Below, piece by piece: positions 35,084 through 49,300 of a stretch of 64,000 bases of DNA. Both the position numbers and the translations under genes were made by a program. The DNA lies in assembly GCA_949752795.1 (NCBI GenBank), contig OX457074.1, positions 2,493,527-2,557,526 on the forward strand. Direction: 5' to 3'. The DNA is from Hyperoodon ampullatus. Its lineage: Eukaryota > Chordata > Mammalia > Artiodactyla > Ziphiidae. Each line of letters begins with the position of its first letter. Positions within the stretch are counted from its first letter, which is position 1. Under the pieces are notes generated by a model. It did no database searches. It was not told where the DNA came from and was given only the letters and a program-made list of their open reading frames with translations.

Positions 35084-38000
35084 TTATGGTGTAAAGAGCA
35101 GGATTTACCTTCTGTGGCCATTCATCTGTAAGGGATGTCTTCATAAAGTGAGGAATGGCTTCATTTTTACAAGCCTGGGCGAGGGGTGTGGAAGGTAGAA
35201 GAGAGTGGAGAGAAAAATGAAGGTCAACTCTAAGAAGCTAAGAGCTACTAGTGGGTAACAGAAACCCAGGATAAATTTCTTACTGCAATTTCCCCTTTAA
35301 TTAAATTCTCGTTTATGTCTTTAGTCACTTGGAGGCTGCTGACTTTTATATTCTTCCAGGACCACTGATGATGGACAAAACGGGGCTAGGAGGTGAATTG
35401 TTCTGGGTTCCAGTCTTACCTATTCTGTTTAGTGTCTCCATATCCATGTCCAGAAGCTAATGTTCAATACAGCTTTGCAAATCCTTCTCTAGTGGACCAG
35501 CCCCACTGGCCAGCTGGGTGCTGAACCTCCTCTGCCCACCGGACTCTTCTTAAACGGGGTTTGGCATTGTGGCCTGCAGACCAGATCCAAGCCTCTGCCT
35601 GTTTTCGTAAATAAAGGTTTATTGGGACACATGGAGCCCTGCGCCTTCATTTAGGTACTGACTGTGGCTGCTTTTGCACACTGACAGAATTTGAGTAGTT
35701 GTGATAGAGACGGAATAGCCCACAAAACCTAAAATATTTACTACATGACACTTTTCAGAAAAAAATTTGTCTACTCCTTCTCTTCAGCAATGTTCCTGAC
35801 CAGTATTCCTATTAAAAAGATGAGTTGCAAATGTGCGTCGTATACACCTCTGCAGAAAATCCTAAGGGGGTAAAGAAAACTAAGAAGCCTGTATCCCCAC
35901 TCATATTTCAGGGAAAAAGAAAGGGGGATCATCAGCTTCCAGTCAGTTCTCAATCTTTATAGAAGACCAGCACATGTGAATCCATGCTGCCCACCCCCAC
36001 CCTTGTCAGGTGACATGTGTTCGGTAGATATAAACTAGTTTGGATTTACATAAAAGCTTAACTGTTAGGCAAATTTGCATCTCCTCCCCTCTTACCCTCC
36101 TTCCAAATCTAACAACCCACAACTGCAGTGAACATATTTCAAAATCAGATGGAAATTACTTTAGGCTTATCTCCTGTTTTGGATTTTTCTCCTTTTTATT
36201 TTTCTGAACAGATCATTGAGAGCTGGCGGTAGTCATGGCTGCCCTCAAATACTGACTTCCTCACAGGGACATAGGAAGGGTTTATTTCAAATGTCCGTTA
36301 GGTTCTCCAGGATGGTTGTCTCAATGAATGTAAGGCAGCATTGTTATTAAATGCTCTTGGTAATTATTAAACTCCTTTCCTTGCAGTGCTCTTGTGAACT
36401 TAGTCCTTAGGGGATGGGTGTCTAGAGAGGTATGGAACCACATAAAGGAGGTTGCTTATTAGAAGCTCTGAGACGAAGCCCTCATCAAACCATGGTCCTT
36501 GGTTTGAAACAGCCTGGAGATTAGAATAGAGTGTAACTTTTCTATGCCACGGAGCCATCTTGCTATAATGAAGCTTGGGGCTGCAGTTAAAATCCTTTAA
36601 GAGCTACAATTGTGCTTTGAAAACCTGTGATTGAGGCAGCTTCTGTTTGGGAGGCATTAAACACCAGGCACTTCCCAGCCTGACACTGCTAGCTTGCTTT
36701 TGACAGCTTTGCTAGCACTAGGCACATGGTCAGCAAAATGCACTGCTGAAATATCTGACTCTTAAATGTTATCACCAATGATGGCATCTTGAAACTGGGG
36801 GCAAAGGTGCCTAACTACTTTATCTTTTTGGTACCCAAAGGAGAGTGCGTCCATGTGTTCTTCAGTATTTTGGACAGTAAAGGATCATACATATGGAAGC
36901 TCTCCACTTAGGTCACATAGAGCGAGGATTTTTTAAACCATTTGAGGTCAGTGGAGAAGGGCTGAGAACAACAGTGGGGGGTGGCGGTAAGAGGGCCTCG
37001 TTGTCTCTGGTTCCAGATATAGATTGTCCTCTAGAAAATTTGAGGCAGGACTGCAAAATTGTCATAGTTGTGGTGGCAATATGAGCGTTGCCAAAGTGGT
37101 TGGTGGGCTTTAATAGCCAGAGAACACTTCGCCTGCGTTTTCTGCTAGTTTATAATGAATGATGTGATGGGCACCAAGGCCACACTATTCCCTGGCTCTT
37201 TTATTTATTTATTTATTTTTATTTTATTTATTTTATTTTTGGCTGTGTTGGGTCTTCATTGCTGCACGCAGGCTTTTCTGTAGTTGTGGCGAGCTACTCT
37301 TCGTTGCAGTGTGCGGGCTTTTCATTGCGGTGGCTTCTCGTTACGGAGCATGGGCTCTAAGCATGCGGGCTTCAGTGGTTGTGGCACACGGGCTCAGTAG
37401 TTGTGGCACACGGACTTAGTTGCTCCGTGGCATGTGGATCTTCCCGGACCAGGGCTCGAACCCATGTCCCCTGCATTGGCGGGTGGATTCTTAACCACTG
37501 CGCCACCAGGGAATCCCTATTCCTTGGATCTTAATGGAGCATCATTCTCTGGATTCTTACAGCTCTCACATAGAGCCTTGGTGCCAAAGGATTCAGACTT
37601 TAGGGTGTGACATATTCTGGGGGCAGGTCTGGTTTTTGAGTTCTTATTGACACTATCATATATATCAAATGCTATATGACACTAGCTCAAATGCTTTACT
37701 AGGCTTACCTGGGCTTACTCTTATTCCACAGGCAGCTTGGAGCCCTTTGAAAGGGCTGGAAGGGAAAACCTTGTGTTTCCTTCCCATTTCAGAGTGCAAG
37801 TGGGTGACCACCAGCAAGTTAGTTTAGTGAGACTGGACTGTCTCTTCGTGAGTCAGTAAGTTTTATCCCTCTCTGAGATGGATAGAAGAGGGAGCAGGGA
37901 AGAGTGGAAGCAAAGCAAAGTTGGGTGGGGAATCTGGTCAAGTTTCCACCTCTGCCTGAGTTGAGTCTTCACAGAGGCCTCCATTATTTGATTTGCTGGT

Positions 38001-41000
38001 TTATGAATTAACCAAACATTAGCCAAATCTAGTCACATTGTTGGGTCCAAAACAAATCCTGATCTCAGAGAGAAAAGAGTTTTGGATTATATTTGAAGCT
38101 GTAAATTATCTGTTTTCCAGTTCCTCTCCAGTTGTGTGGAGCTTGTGAAGGGGCTCTTGTTCTTGGGAACAGCTGTCTGGTGGGAAGCTCTGCACAGCTG
38201 GCTGCTCTCACCCAGGCTTCAGGCTCATGGTCCTCAGTGAAGCTCCTGGTTTTGAAAACTCTTCCTGGCACTTTGTTTTCTCCTCCACGCTTTTCCTCAG
38301 GGTCACTACAAAGCTGAATGCCCAGCTTGGAGTCGTTTAAATGTTTATTCTTAGGCCCTGAGTATGCCTCAATCGACTTTTACTGTGTGGGAGCACCACA
38401 GCCAATCAAGGGTGGCTTCAACGAACCTAAAAGAATGCTATCAAAGTATTTCATAATAGAAAAACGTACAACTCCAGCCCCTGGGGAACCTGGAACTGAA
38501 GTCTGGACTGTGTGCAGACACTTAACCTGCCCTGCTCTTGAGCCCCAGACAGCTGACACCAGGGGTGGCGAGTGCCTTGGGCTCAGCTTTACCTGCACAT
38601 TCTAAAAGGGGGGAGGTTGGGGGAGGCCTGGGAAGACTCCTCCGGGGGCTTTGGTCGATCTGAAGCGGCAGGCTTCAGGGGTGGGGGAGTTTTCTCTCAG
38701 AGCCTGCCTGAATGTGGCTTCTTAGAGTTGGGCAGTATTTGGCAGGCAGGGTGATAAGTTTGGGGTGCCTCTTCTCTGGCCCTGTACTCTCTATCTTGCA
38801 AATGGTGGGTGGCTTTTCCGGGGGGAGCTTTGTTAATGAGCGTAGGTCTAGATTACCACCTGCTCTGCCGCTTGCGTCCCTCATCATCTGATCCTAAATG
38901 AAAACATGCCGGAGAGCATGGAGGTCTAACCTCCTCAAGAGGCAAAGGTAGGATTAAACATACAACTCTAAAAGCAAATTACTAACATGTGTACCAGTGA
39001 ATAAAAGATAAATTCAAGCTGGAGGAGGTATAGAATGAAGGAATATTCAGTGTTAGTTAGGGTTAATTAGAGAATTACTGAGATGTCTCTAGTAGGCTTT
39101 TTTTTTTAAATTGGCCAGTATATTATTCTCCCTACCATTAAATTAAATTTTTACTCTCTCCCTTCCCTTTTGAAAGTGGCACTGGTGTGTCCTTGTTTGG
39201 TCAGCTGTGTTCTTTAACTTTCTCAAATCTCTTTAGTCCTTTCTGCCCCATGCTGGAAATTGTGTGCCTGCCTTTTTAAAAGGTAGGCACCTCATGTTTC
39301 AAGTTCAGGTGCAATGGAACTCACCCTGCAGCTTGAACAGATTTGAGTGTTTTTGCAGAGGGAGGGCCAGGGCAGATGGGGATTGTTGTGCTCAATAAAT
39401 GCTTGTTGGATGGAGTTGCTGGAAAGGCAGCAAGGGTGGGGAGAGTGAACCACACTTCCCCAGGCTCATTTGAAATGGTTTTTCCACTTCTGGCCCCGAC
39501 ACTCTGTGCCCCCTTTATAATACCTCTCTTTAGCTACTTACAAGGCCCCCCCACCCTGCCCGAAGTGTTAGTGTTCTCTCTTCAAATCACTGGTCTCCCA
39601 TTCATCCTGGTCATTGGGCTCGAAGCCCAGCTGGTGGCGAAGACGTGGCATTTCCATGGATGTCTTCGCTAGGCCTGTAGGTTCTGTTCCCCACACACTT
39701 AAAGCCAGAGGGTGAGCTTGGGCCGTTAGTTACCAGGTTGATCCATGGAAACAGCCAATGTTTAGGATTTTGTTGTGATTTTGTAAAAGAGCCAGAAGAC
39801 CTGGCTTTAGGCTTATATGTGGATATGGGTGAGAGGCCAAGGAGACAGATGAATGCAGGATGTTCTTTCACTCCAGGTAGATTTGCACCAAATTCCTAGT
39901 AGTGCTATAATGTATAGCAAAGGAAAGCAGGAAAACAAAATCTGAATTAGCAGCTTTTCTAGGCTAGGGAGCAGAATTGCCTATTGGCTTTAGGGTGGTT
40001 TTAGAGGTATGATCAGGCAGGAGGCCCCCCTTCCCAAGCCAGGCACCATCCTTTATATGAAGCACTGCTGATTCTCCTTCTCTTTTCCCCACCAAATGGG
40101 GGAAATGCTGGAAAGAGATGCTCACTGTCATTCCCCAAGCCCTGATACCTACAATGTCATCCATGGAGCCTGTGTTCCCCTGCCAACCACGGGCCTGGTG
40201 GCTTAGTCAAAATGGTTTTATAAACCTGCTCAGCTGTGGGTAACTTTGAACAGAATGGAAATGTGATTGCAAGGAAGGAAAGGAAGCTTCTCTTCCCTCC
40301 TCCCCCCTTCTCTCCCCAACCTGCCACACTGCCTTCCCTTTAAGAGTTTTCTGTGCTCTATGTATGTTTGATTGCCCACACGGCTTTGAGAGAACTGCGG
40401 CTGATAACACATGCGCTCCCTGCCCTACACCTGCAAGCTGGCCGAGAACCTGACGCCCAGCCCCTATTTGGGGATTGTCTTTGTAACTCATGCCCATCAG
40501 ATATGACACACAAATTGGAGTTGAGGGTGGAGTGGATAGCATTTGGCATGACAGAGGGGATGCAACCAGAGAGCTTTCACAATATCATGTCGTCTGGATT
40601 TCGAAGTTGGGGAGAGGAGGCCCATGTGAGGCCATCCATGTGGTATGTGCACATCTTAATGCTGAAGGCAGCACCTGGACTCTTTCTCATTAGAACCGTA
40701 ATCCTGGGGAGTTTTGTGTTCACAGGAGAAGGCTAAAGCTGCTGCTTCTGTGGAAAGAAAGAGTCTGTGGATCCCAACCCTGGAAGGCCCCAAAATTCAT
40801 CTGCATTTTTCAGGGAAGCTGAGAGTATGGATAGTGTTAGTTTTGACAACGCGTTCTGCATGTTTAGCTCTTTGTGGCTCGCAGTCGGTACCCTGGAACG
40901 TTTCGCATTCAACCTTGCCACAGTCCTGCAGGTGCAGGTGGCATTTGCTTGTTTTTGCAGATAAGGAAACTGAGGCCCCGAGAGGAAGTGACTTGCCCAA

Positions 41001-44000
41001 GACCATGTGACTAATAAAGCCCTTTTGCTCCTGATCCAGGGCTCTTCCCACATATGTGTGGAGAGTCAGTGGGGAGTTTCCCCTCAGGCTGGCATCCTCT
41101 GCTGCCTGCCCAGCACACACCCGACCTATTTCCCTTCTGCTTATATACCTGTATTCCAGGAGCAAAACTTCGTTTGTTTAACTGACCAGAAGAGAAGTGG
41201 AGAGGAAAATGGGCTGCAGAGAAGTCTGTTTGTTCCTTCAGCACCCCATAAGTAACTATCCACTTGGTGCAGCTGACTGGAGGGTGATGGTTATTACATT
41301 ATGTGTGTGATGTGGTGGCAGCTTTTGAGTGTTTCCAACTGGTTGTAGATATGCAATTTCCACGTGGAATGAGAAGCTAACCAGGGACAGCTAGGGCCCA
41401 GGAGGCAGGGTTTTCCTGCCTCGGTGGGGTCATGGTCATGGTTACTGAGTTTGGGGCCATGTCAGGGAGATACTCTTAAGATGGAGCTTACAGGAAAGGG
41501 TGTTTTTCTTCTGTGTGACTATGTGGAACCCCCCGAAAGCAGTCAGAAGTAAATGTGGATGGTGCATTTCTGTGGTGGGGGGGCTAGGTGCAGGCGGCAT
41601 TGTGTCATAGGTGACACTTCAGTCCTCCATGTAGGGGACGGCTGGTCCAGACCTCCCCCACCCCTGCCATACTCTGCCTGGGCGTGTCTCCCTCTCCTAG
41701 CTTTAGGTTAACTGGGAGTGGAGTCGTTGTGATACGTGATAGTGCCTTTATGAGACAAGTGTGTGCCCACTAAGGGGACCAGAAGGGACTTGAACTCAGG
41801 AGAAAGCTCCAACTAGGGACGTGGTGTCATGGAGAACTGCCTGACCTGCTTCACAGAGAAGGTTATGGGCAGCTTTTACCTCCTTATTTCTCTTACAAAA
41901 CCAGATTTTGTATGGAGTTCTTGTATGTTCTAATAACCATATGCTTATGTGGAACCTTCCTTTCCCAGTTATTTCCCAACTGCATAAGGTAAAGCCCCAT
42001 TATCACAAATATTATAAAAATTATTCTACATAATAAAGCTATTTCCATGCTTCATATAAATGCTTTTGTTGTTGGTTTTTCTCGTTCAGAGGAAAAAAGT
42101 GACCAACTACCTTATGTAACAAGTACTTTTCCTGGTCCCTGTCCGTGTACTCGTTCGTCTCTAAACCAGAACACTCGAGGGCTTGCTGTTGGCATCGGAG
42201 GCAGGGAGCGGGAAGCAGGGCTGTGGACCCATCACCGAGTAGCACGGCCCCCTTGCTTTCTTTCTTTCTTTTTTTTTTTTTGCGGTACGCGGGCCTCTCA
42301 CTCTTGTGGCCTCTCCCATTGCGGAGCACAGGCTCCGGACGCGCAGGCTCAGCGGCCATGGCTCACGGGCCCAGCCGCTCCGCGGCATGTGGGATCTTCC
42401 CGGACCGGGGTACGAACCCGTGTCCCCTGCATCGGCAGGCGGACTCTCAACCACTGCACCACCAGGGAAGCACCCCCTTGCTTTCTTTTCGCCTCGAACC
42501 TCCCACCCTCCTGTCCCTCCTGGTTGTTTACAGACAGACCACCACACAAAACCCAACAAAGGACAGTATGTGTGTGTATCTGGATGTGAGCGTCTGTGTG
42601 TGTGTCTTGAGTGTGAATGTGTGGGTGCTGGGTGTGAATGTAGGGGAGAGCATGTGTATGAGTGTGTATGTGAGGAAAAGTGCATGTGAAAGAAAGCAAA
42701 TGATAAAGCAAACGGGGCAAATGTTTAACAATAGGCAAATCTGGGTAGAGGGCATATGGATGTTCTGGGTACTGGTCTTATTCTTACACCTATATGTTTG
42801 AAATTATTTCCAAATAAAAAGTTTTTTAAAATGAATGTATGCTAGACTAATTTGACTGTACCAGGAGTTCTTTAAAGTCTTCTTCTCTCATCCTTATAAC
42901 ATCTCTTATTCTCCCCATTTAACAGAAAGAACAACCGAAGCCCAGAGAAGTTAAGTGACTCGTCTTGAGTTCACGTAGCACACTGAGGCGGAGGCAGGAT
43001 TTGGGCCCAGGTATTGACTGGTATGGTAGGAGACTGCAGCTTGTCCCTGCTGCTCGAGCTGGACAAGGTTGGCATCAGATTCTGAGAACCATTGGGCACC
43101 TGCGGCCGTGTGTCCGAGCCCAGTCCGTGCCCCACACTGACCCGGCAGCGGGGTCAGCAGGGTTGCAGCAGGCTGCTGATCCACACTGAGCATATTCAGG
43201 ATGTCCAGGTACCTTCTAGGGAAAACTGCTTCCTCATTCTGAGAAAAACTCTCACTCTGCTCTTCACTCAACTCTCTTCGTTTTCTTAAAATACATGAAA
43301 TCGGAAGGCTCTCATGTGCCAGAGCCATAGAGTAATACTACTTCGCATTTTTATGGTAGAGATCCAAGGGGAAAAGGAGTTGAGTTTTGTCTAGAAAGCA
43401 GTGTCAGGTTATGGGCCAGGCCAGACAGCTTTTTTGGCTGTGTACCAGTCGGTCTGTTGTGCCCACCGCCTTGTTAATGTACAGGAGTTTATGGCCTAGT
43501 GAGGCATGTCTTACCAAGTGGACAGGAGTTACAACTTCATACACAAAGGGAGGGCTTCACTCTTTGTCAGTGAAAACTTTCCACTAACCACAGGGCCCCA
43601 GAAGGGGTGGATCTGGTAATCACCGCTAAGCAGAGTTAGGGGTTCAGACAGTACTGTTTGTTCCCAGCCCCTATTCTCTCCCTCCAAACCGCATGCTCTG
43701 CATCTATCTGTGCTCCTTAAAGGCACTTGAATTATTCCTGACACTTTTGCTTACTGACATTTCCCGCCAGCTTCCAGAATTGGGATAAGTGAATGAGTCT
43801 GACTCTACTTCTTAACATAGAAAAAACAGTTTTTGGAGAATCTTTACTACGTGTCCTTTATCTAAAATGCCTCCCTGCAGCCGCCCTAGAGTGTGAGACT
43901 GTGGTTAAGTTAGCATCAAAGGATTTTTTCATGGATTCCAGCCAGTTCTGTGAAATAGACCCCTGAGCATTTACTGTATTGTTACACCAGTTTCTACAGT

Positions 44001-46324
44001 TAGATTGTTTGTCCTGAGGCAGTTACCAAGCCGTATAGGCTGTGTCTCCAGTATTCTCTTGGCTCCGTCCTACCCCAAAATCAGCGCCCGGTGGATGGCC
44101 TCCGGAATCCAGACAAGTTGCAGGAGGGTGAGAGAAGGCTGCCCCCAAGTCTTACTGGGTTGTCTTCAGTGTAGAGGTCTGTGTTAGAGCTGCCGTGCAA
44201 ATGGCCAGAGCTGTCTGTTTGGAGGGGACTGGGACCACTGCGCTTTCCCTTCCAGTTCTTAGAGGCATGGATGGGGTCTTGGTAATTAACACCCCAGACT
44301 GTTTCCCTGGATCATATTCTTCTCTTGCTTCAGGAGGATAAGCCTTTTCTTTACCTGACTTATAAAAGAAGGTGTCATTACTGTTAAGCAGCTTTTGATG
44401 TAAGAGCAGATACGAAGCCCGTTGTATGTGGGGGAGATGGTGTGACTCACCATCCAGGGGTACTGTTGCCATGTCCTCCTTTGTGCCCGGAAGCACATGT
44501 GGAGAGGTGACCTGACAAGCATCCTTCTGCTGTGAAGTTATCATTGGTCTCAGGCAGACAGTGAGGGTAGGAAAAATCTTCCCAAGGTCACACCTTTCAA
44601 GGCTCTTTCTAGAGGGACCATCTAATTTGTGTTTCAGACAGGGTTTACCCTGGAGGCACTATATAACCTTTGAGCCTCCCTTAGGAGATCTGAGCAACCA
44701 GCAAGACCAGGACTTTAAAGCAGGGGCTGCCCTGGAATGTTGCCCAGCACACACTGGGGTTTTTCCACCAGGCCCAGCCTGGGAATTTGCCTGGGATTTG
44801 GGGTCAGGGTGGATCAGTTCCAGAATGCCAGAGGCCAGGTAGGGAATCACTAGGTGGGATGTAGTGGTCTCTCAGGTATTTCCTTTGGGGACGCAGTAGA
44901 ACTTAAGTAAAGAGATGGACATAACCAGAGAAGATTTTGCAAGTGGGACAGAGTGATCCACGCAGGTTTTCAAAGCTTTGAAGGTTGTGCAGAGTTAACC
45001 CTAATAAGATTTTAGACCCTGAAGGCGAGGCACGTTCTGTGACTGTACCTTCATGGCCCCGAGGGACATAACTGTGTAACTGCTCCTTTAAGCCCTCCTC
45101 CCCACCCCCCAGCCCAGAGCAAAATGAACCAGAGCAGAGGTCCTGACAGACCTACCGAGGTGTAGCAAGTGAGCAAACCTGCACTCTGAGCTCTGATGTC
45201 TACTTGGCAGTTACCACGTGACCAGCCCTTCTGCCTGTGGCGAGCCACAGGTAAATTGAGTGCTATTTATACTCTCCTGCTTGGGGGAGGAAGTGGGAGA
45301 GGTGGTCTGGGAGCCCGCAACACAGCTGTCTGAGCAGCCTAGGAAAGGCATATCTCCTTTTGACTTTGTGCCTTTCTTTCCCCCTTAACTAATTTTGCCC
45401 CGGATAACAGCATGGGCTCTGGGGCTTTCAATTTAGCTGAATCGGTCAGTAGCCATCTCTTACTTACCCTTTAATAGTTGGAGAATTCTAGAACTAGAGG
45501 AGGCTCAAACTCTCTAGGTACAACCTCCTGCCTTCTGAGGGGTGAATATTGAGACCTCTGGGGGCATGTAATGCTCTCTCCCTGGAGCTGTTCAGGGGCA
45601 GACTCTACAATCTCCCTCATTCATTCTGGTGAGCAGGAAGTTCTTCCTTTTATCTAGCTGGAATCTCTCCTTTTCTGACTAAAGTCTCTTCTGCCCTTCC
45701 TCTTTACACTCATGCAGAAGAAGACATAAATTCTAATTCACTTCGTCTTCCTCTTGGGATCTAGCTACCTTCACTTTAGCTATTTTTACCCATCTTCCCT
45801 GGGATCTCACTGGTTTCTATGCTCCTGTAATGAATGAGCGAATGGATGCCCAGGGTAACTTGGTGGGGCATATCTGAGGTTATTTCCAACTCCAACTGTG
45901 TTTCTGGATCATAGGAACTCTTTAATTCTGCGCACAATCTGGGTCTTTCTCCTGGGATGACATACCTCTTCTTTTTTTTTTTAAATATTTTTGGCTGCAT
46001 TGGGTCTTAGTTGCCGCACGCGTCCTTTCTCTAGTTGTGCCGAGTGGGGGCTACTCTTCGTTGCAGTGCGCAGGCATCTCATTGCAATGACTTCTGTTGC
46101 TGCAGAGCACAGGCTCTAGGCGCGCAGGCTTCAGTAGTTGTGGCACACGGGCTCAGTAGTTGTGGCTCACGGGCTCTAGAGCACAGGCTCAGTAGTTGCG
46201 GTGCACGGGCTTGGTTGCTCCACGGCTTGTGGGATCTTCCTGGACCAAGACTCAAACCTGTGTCCCCTGCATTGGCAGGCAGATTCTTAACCACTGTGCC
46301 ACCACGGAAGCCCGACATGACACT

Positions 46325-46359
<35 letters not shown>

Positions 46360-49300
46360 CACTTCTTAATTTAAAGTCTCCTTCCCTTAGTATCTTTATT
46401 CTACCTTGTACTGATTTACATCCTTCAATTCCTTGCCTCCTAGTAAGCCTCATTGACTGTTTCATTTCTTCTTGCCCACCTTCTCTTTCCCCAAATTAGA
46501 AGACCAGAACAGTGAACCAATTGAATTTGACTACAACCTGCCAAGATTGAGCTGCTAAACAGTTTAGATCCTTGCTAAGGAATGAAGTTAATTCTGTCTT
46601 CCCAAATTCCAAATTAAGCCAGTTCTTTTTTTTTTTTTTTTTTTCCCCTCACAGCTTTATCTTGGAAAATTTTAAACCTGCAGAAAAGTTGTAAGCCCAG
46701 TACACATCCATTTATCTTTCACCTTAGACTCATTGATAACTTTTGGCCACAATTGTCTAATCTCTCTTCCCTCCTTGTGTGTATTATGTATATGTGTGTC
46801 TAGACATACACATATGTGCATCCATAGGCACTTTTTCTGGTGAACTGTTTGAAAACAAGTTGTGAATATCTTGACACTTCGCCTGTTACTTCAAGGGCAT
46901 CTCCTGAGAATAAGACCATTCTTCTACATAATGATAATATCATTATTACACATAAGGAAACTATAATTCCATATTATCTAATATCCAGTTCATTTTCAGA
47001 TTTCCTCTTTGTGGCTCTTTTGTTCTTATTTTTGATCCAGGGTCCAGTCAAGGTTCTCGTTTGGTTATGTCTTAAAAAAAATCTGTTTAAAATTCCCCTC
47101 CCATCCCTGTCTTTTTGTTTTTAGGTTTTTTGATTACTGACTTATTGAAAGTGTGGACAGCCTTCTAGCTGTCCCACATTCTGGAGTTTTCTGACTGATT
47201 CCTTTCAATGGCACTTGACTTGTTCCTCCATCTCCTGTATTTCCTGCAAGTGGGAAGTTAGGTCTGGGGCCCAGTTCGATTCAGGTGAAACATCTTGGGC
47301 ATGAACATTTCGTGAGTGAAGCTGTGTACTTCATAATACATCGCTTCAGGAGGTACACAGTGTCAGAATGCCCATCACTAGTAATGCTAAGTTGGATCAC
47401 TTGAGGTGGTGACAACCACATTTCCCTTTGTAAAAGTACATTATTCTCTTATATGTGGTACATTACGTAAGTGTCCTGTTCCCCACAGTGTTTCTCCCAG
47501 TTGTTTTGGCATCCATTGCTGACTCCTCCTGACTGAGCTGTTACTTTGGGAGCTGCATAAAACCAGTTCTAAACTAACACTGAAGGACATGAGTATTGAT
47601 GTGAGTTGTTCTAAAGAGGAGTACAGAAATTTTCTTTGGGCTTTTAGAATCATTGGCGGGAAGGCAACAAAATGAGGCCATCAAATTCTGTCAAACTCTA
47701 GGTATTTTGTGTGACTTGGGCTGATAGTAAATTGAGTATCAGCTGTTCACACATATGTTGCTGTCTGGCAGTTTGCATGAGGTCAGGGAGAAGGCAGGCT
47801 GGATGAAGCTAAAAATAAGTCATGGTTTGTTCACAAAGCAGAAATTATTTTGACTATTTGAACATTATCTATAATTCTATTCTTATTTCCTTTTTTTTCT
47901 TTCACTCAATTTCCACTGTCCTCACTAGAAAAGGGATCCCTCCTTTTCAATTGTCTTCCTCCATTTGCCCTACATGCCCAGTGGGTAAAACAGTGTCCCC
48001 GAGACCCAAGTCTGATTGTGCTGGTTCCTAGTAGGGAAAATAATAGAACTCTTCCAGTCCATGGGGAAGTTCCTGAACCAAGGCAGCCAGACAGTCATGA
48101 CAGTTGGGTCTGACAATGAAACACAAGGGGGGAAATGCACTTTGAAAGTCTTCTGTGGGGGAAGAAAGGCCTGTGTCTCAAGTTGCTCTGTGGCGTTGGA
48201 GAAATCAGTTCACCTGTCTCCACGAGGGTGTTCCTGGGCCCCCAGCCAGAGAATCCCTGAGAGTGTGTGGGGCGCACACATTCAGAACAAAAATCAGAGT
48301 AGGGTTTCAGTCACAGTTGTCCTCTCACAGGATTTACTGTAGATGAACCTCCCCAATCTCTGGTTCTTCCTTCGCCTCTTTTATCTTTAAAGAGCTGGAG
48401 TGGACATCATGATTTCTCCTCTACTTGATAAGAATCAGATTGTCGTCTGAAGTGAAGATACTGAAGGGTTTATGCCTGTCCTCTGAGTTTATAGCCACCC
48501 AGAAATTCATCACTCCCAAATAGCCAGGCGGTGAGGATTGCTTTTAGGGGGAGAAGGCTAGGCTATGGCTACTTATGCTGTTCTTTAACAAAGGCCAAAT
48601 AGATCCCAGAGGAAAGCATGCTCCAATCAGTAGCTGCTAGTATCTTGTCCTGTTTTAAGAATGTTGAAATCCTTCAGAACTCCTCTTCATAGAATTCAGA
48701 TAAAAGGTGAAAAGTTCACACCACTTCCTTTTTTTCTAACTGCAGCTTCTTGAGAATTGAACAAATGTCTAAGTAACTGCTGTCTACTCTTCATACACAC
48801 ACGTGCACGCGCGCACGCACACACACACACACGCTTTGGGATCACCCTTTCCTTCCTTGCTGATAAGAAGAGTTAGGGTATTCCTTATTTTTTCCCCATA
48901 GTGACACTTCCAAATGGGTTTCTCCTGACCCTTCTCTCCAGCTGCCCATGGATGTGGTCTGCATCCTGGGGAGTCAGACACACAGCAAGAAAAGGTTTCA
49001 CCTGAGCTACACACTTAAATATGGAGACAGTATTAAATACAGAGTTAATATTAAATATGGAGTTAGTATTGAGGTCCTGGCTGAGAAGTTTTTCATGTGT
49101 ATACAGATATCACTCTTTCTTTTTTTCTCTTTAGGTAAGCCTTCTTGGTAAGGGAAATGTGCTGTTACTCTTCTTTTCTTCCTTCTTTTTAATCTCACTT
49201 CTTTAGTTTCTTCTCCCCGTTATGATTGAGATGAGCTATTGCTTGGGTTTGAAAGAAGTGTTTAAAGCCCCAGGTTTAATTTTCCCAGCTGGGATGGATG

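Noticed and set aside
38318..38605. 95-residue plus-strand frame as an alternative FAM117A exon
   Set aside because: No similarity to known FAM117A, and no convincing acceptor/donor pair in phase 1.
42047..42801. Open frames of 180 and 218 residues on plus, 174 and 129 on minus
   Set aside because: Composed of the SINE at 42264-42472 plus the adjoining TG-rich tract. No domain and no splice context.
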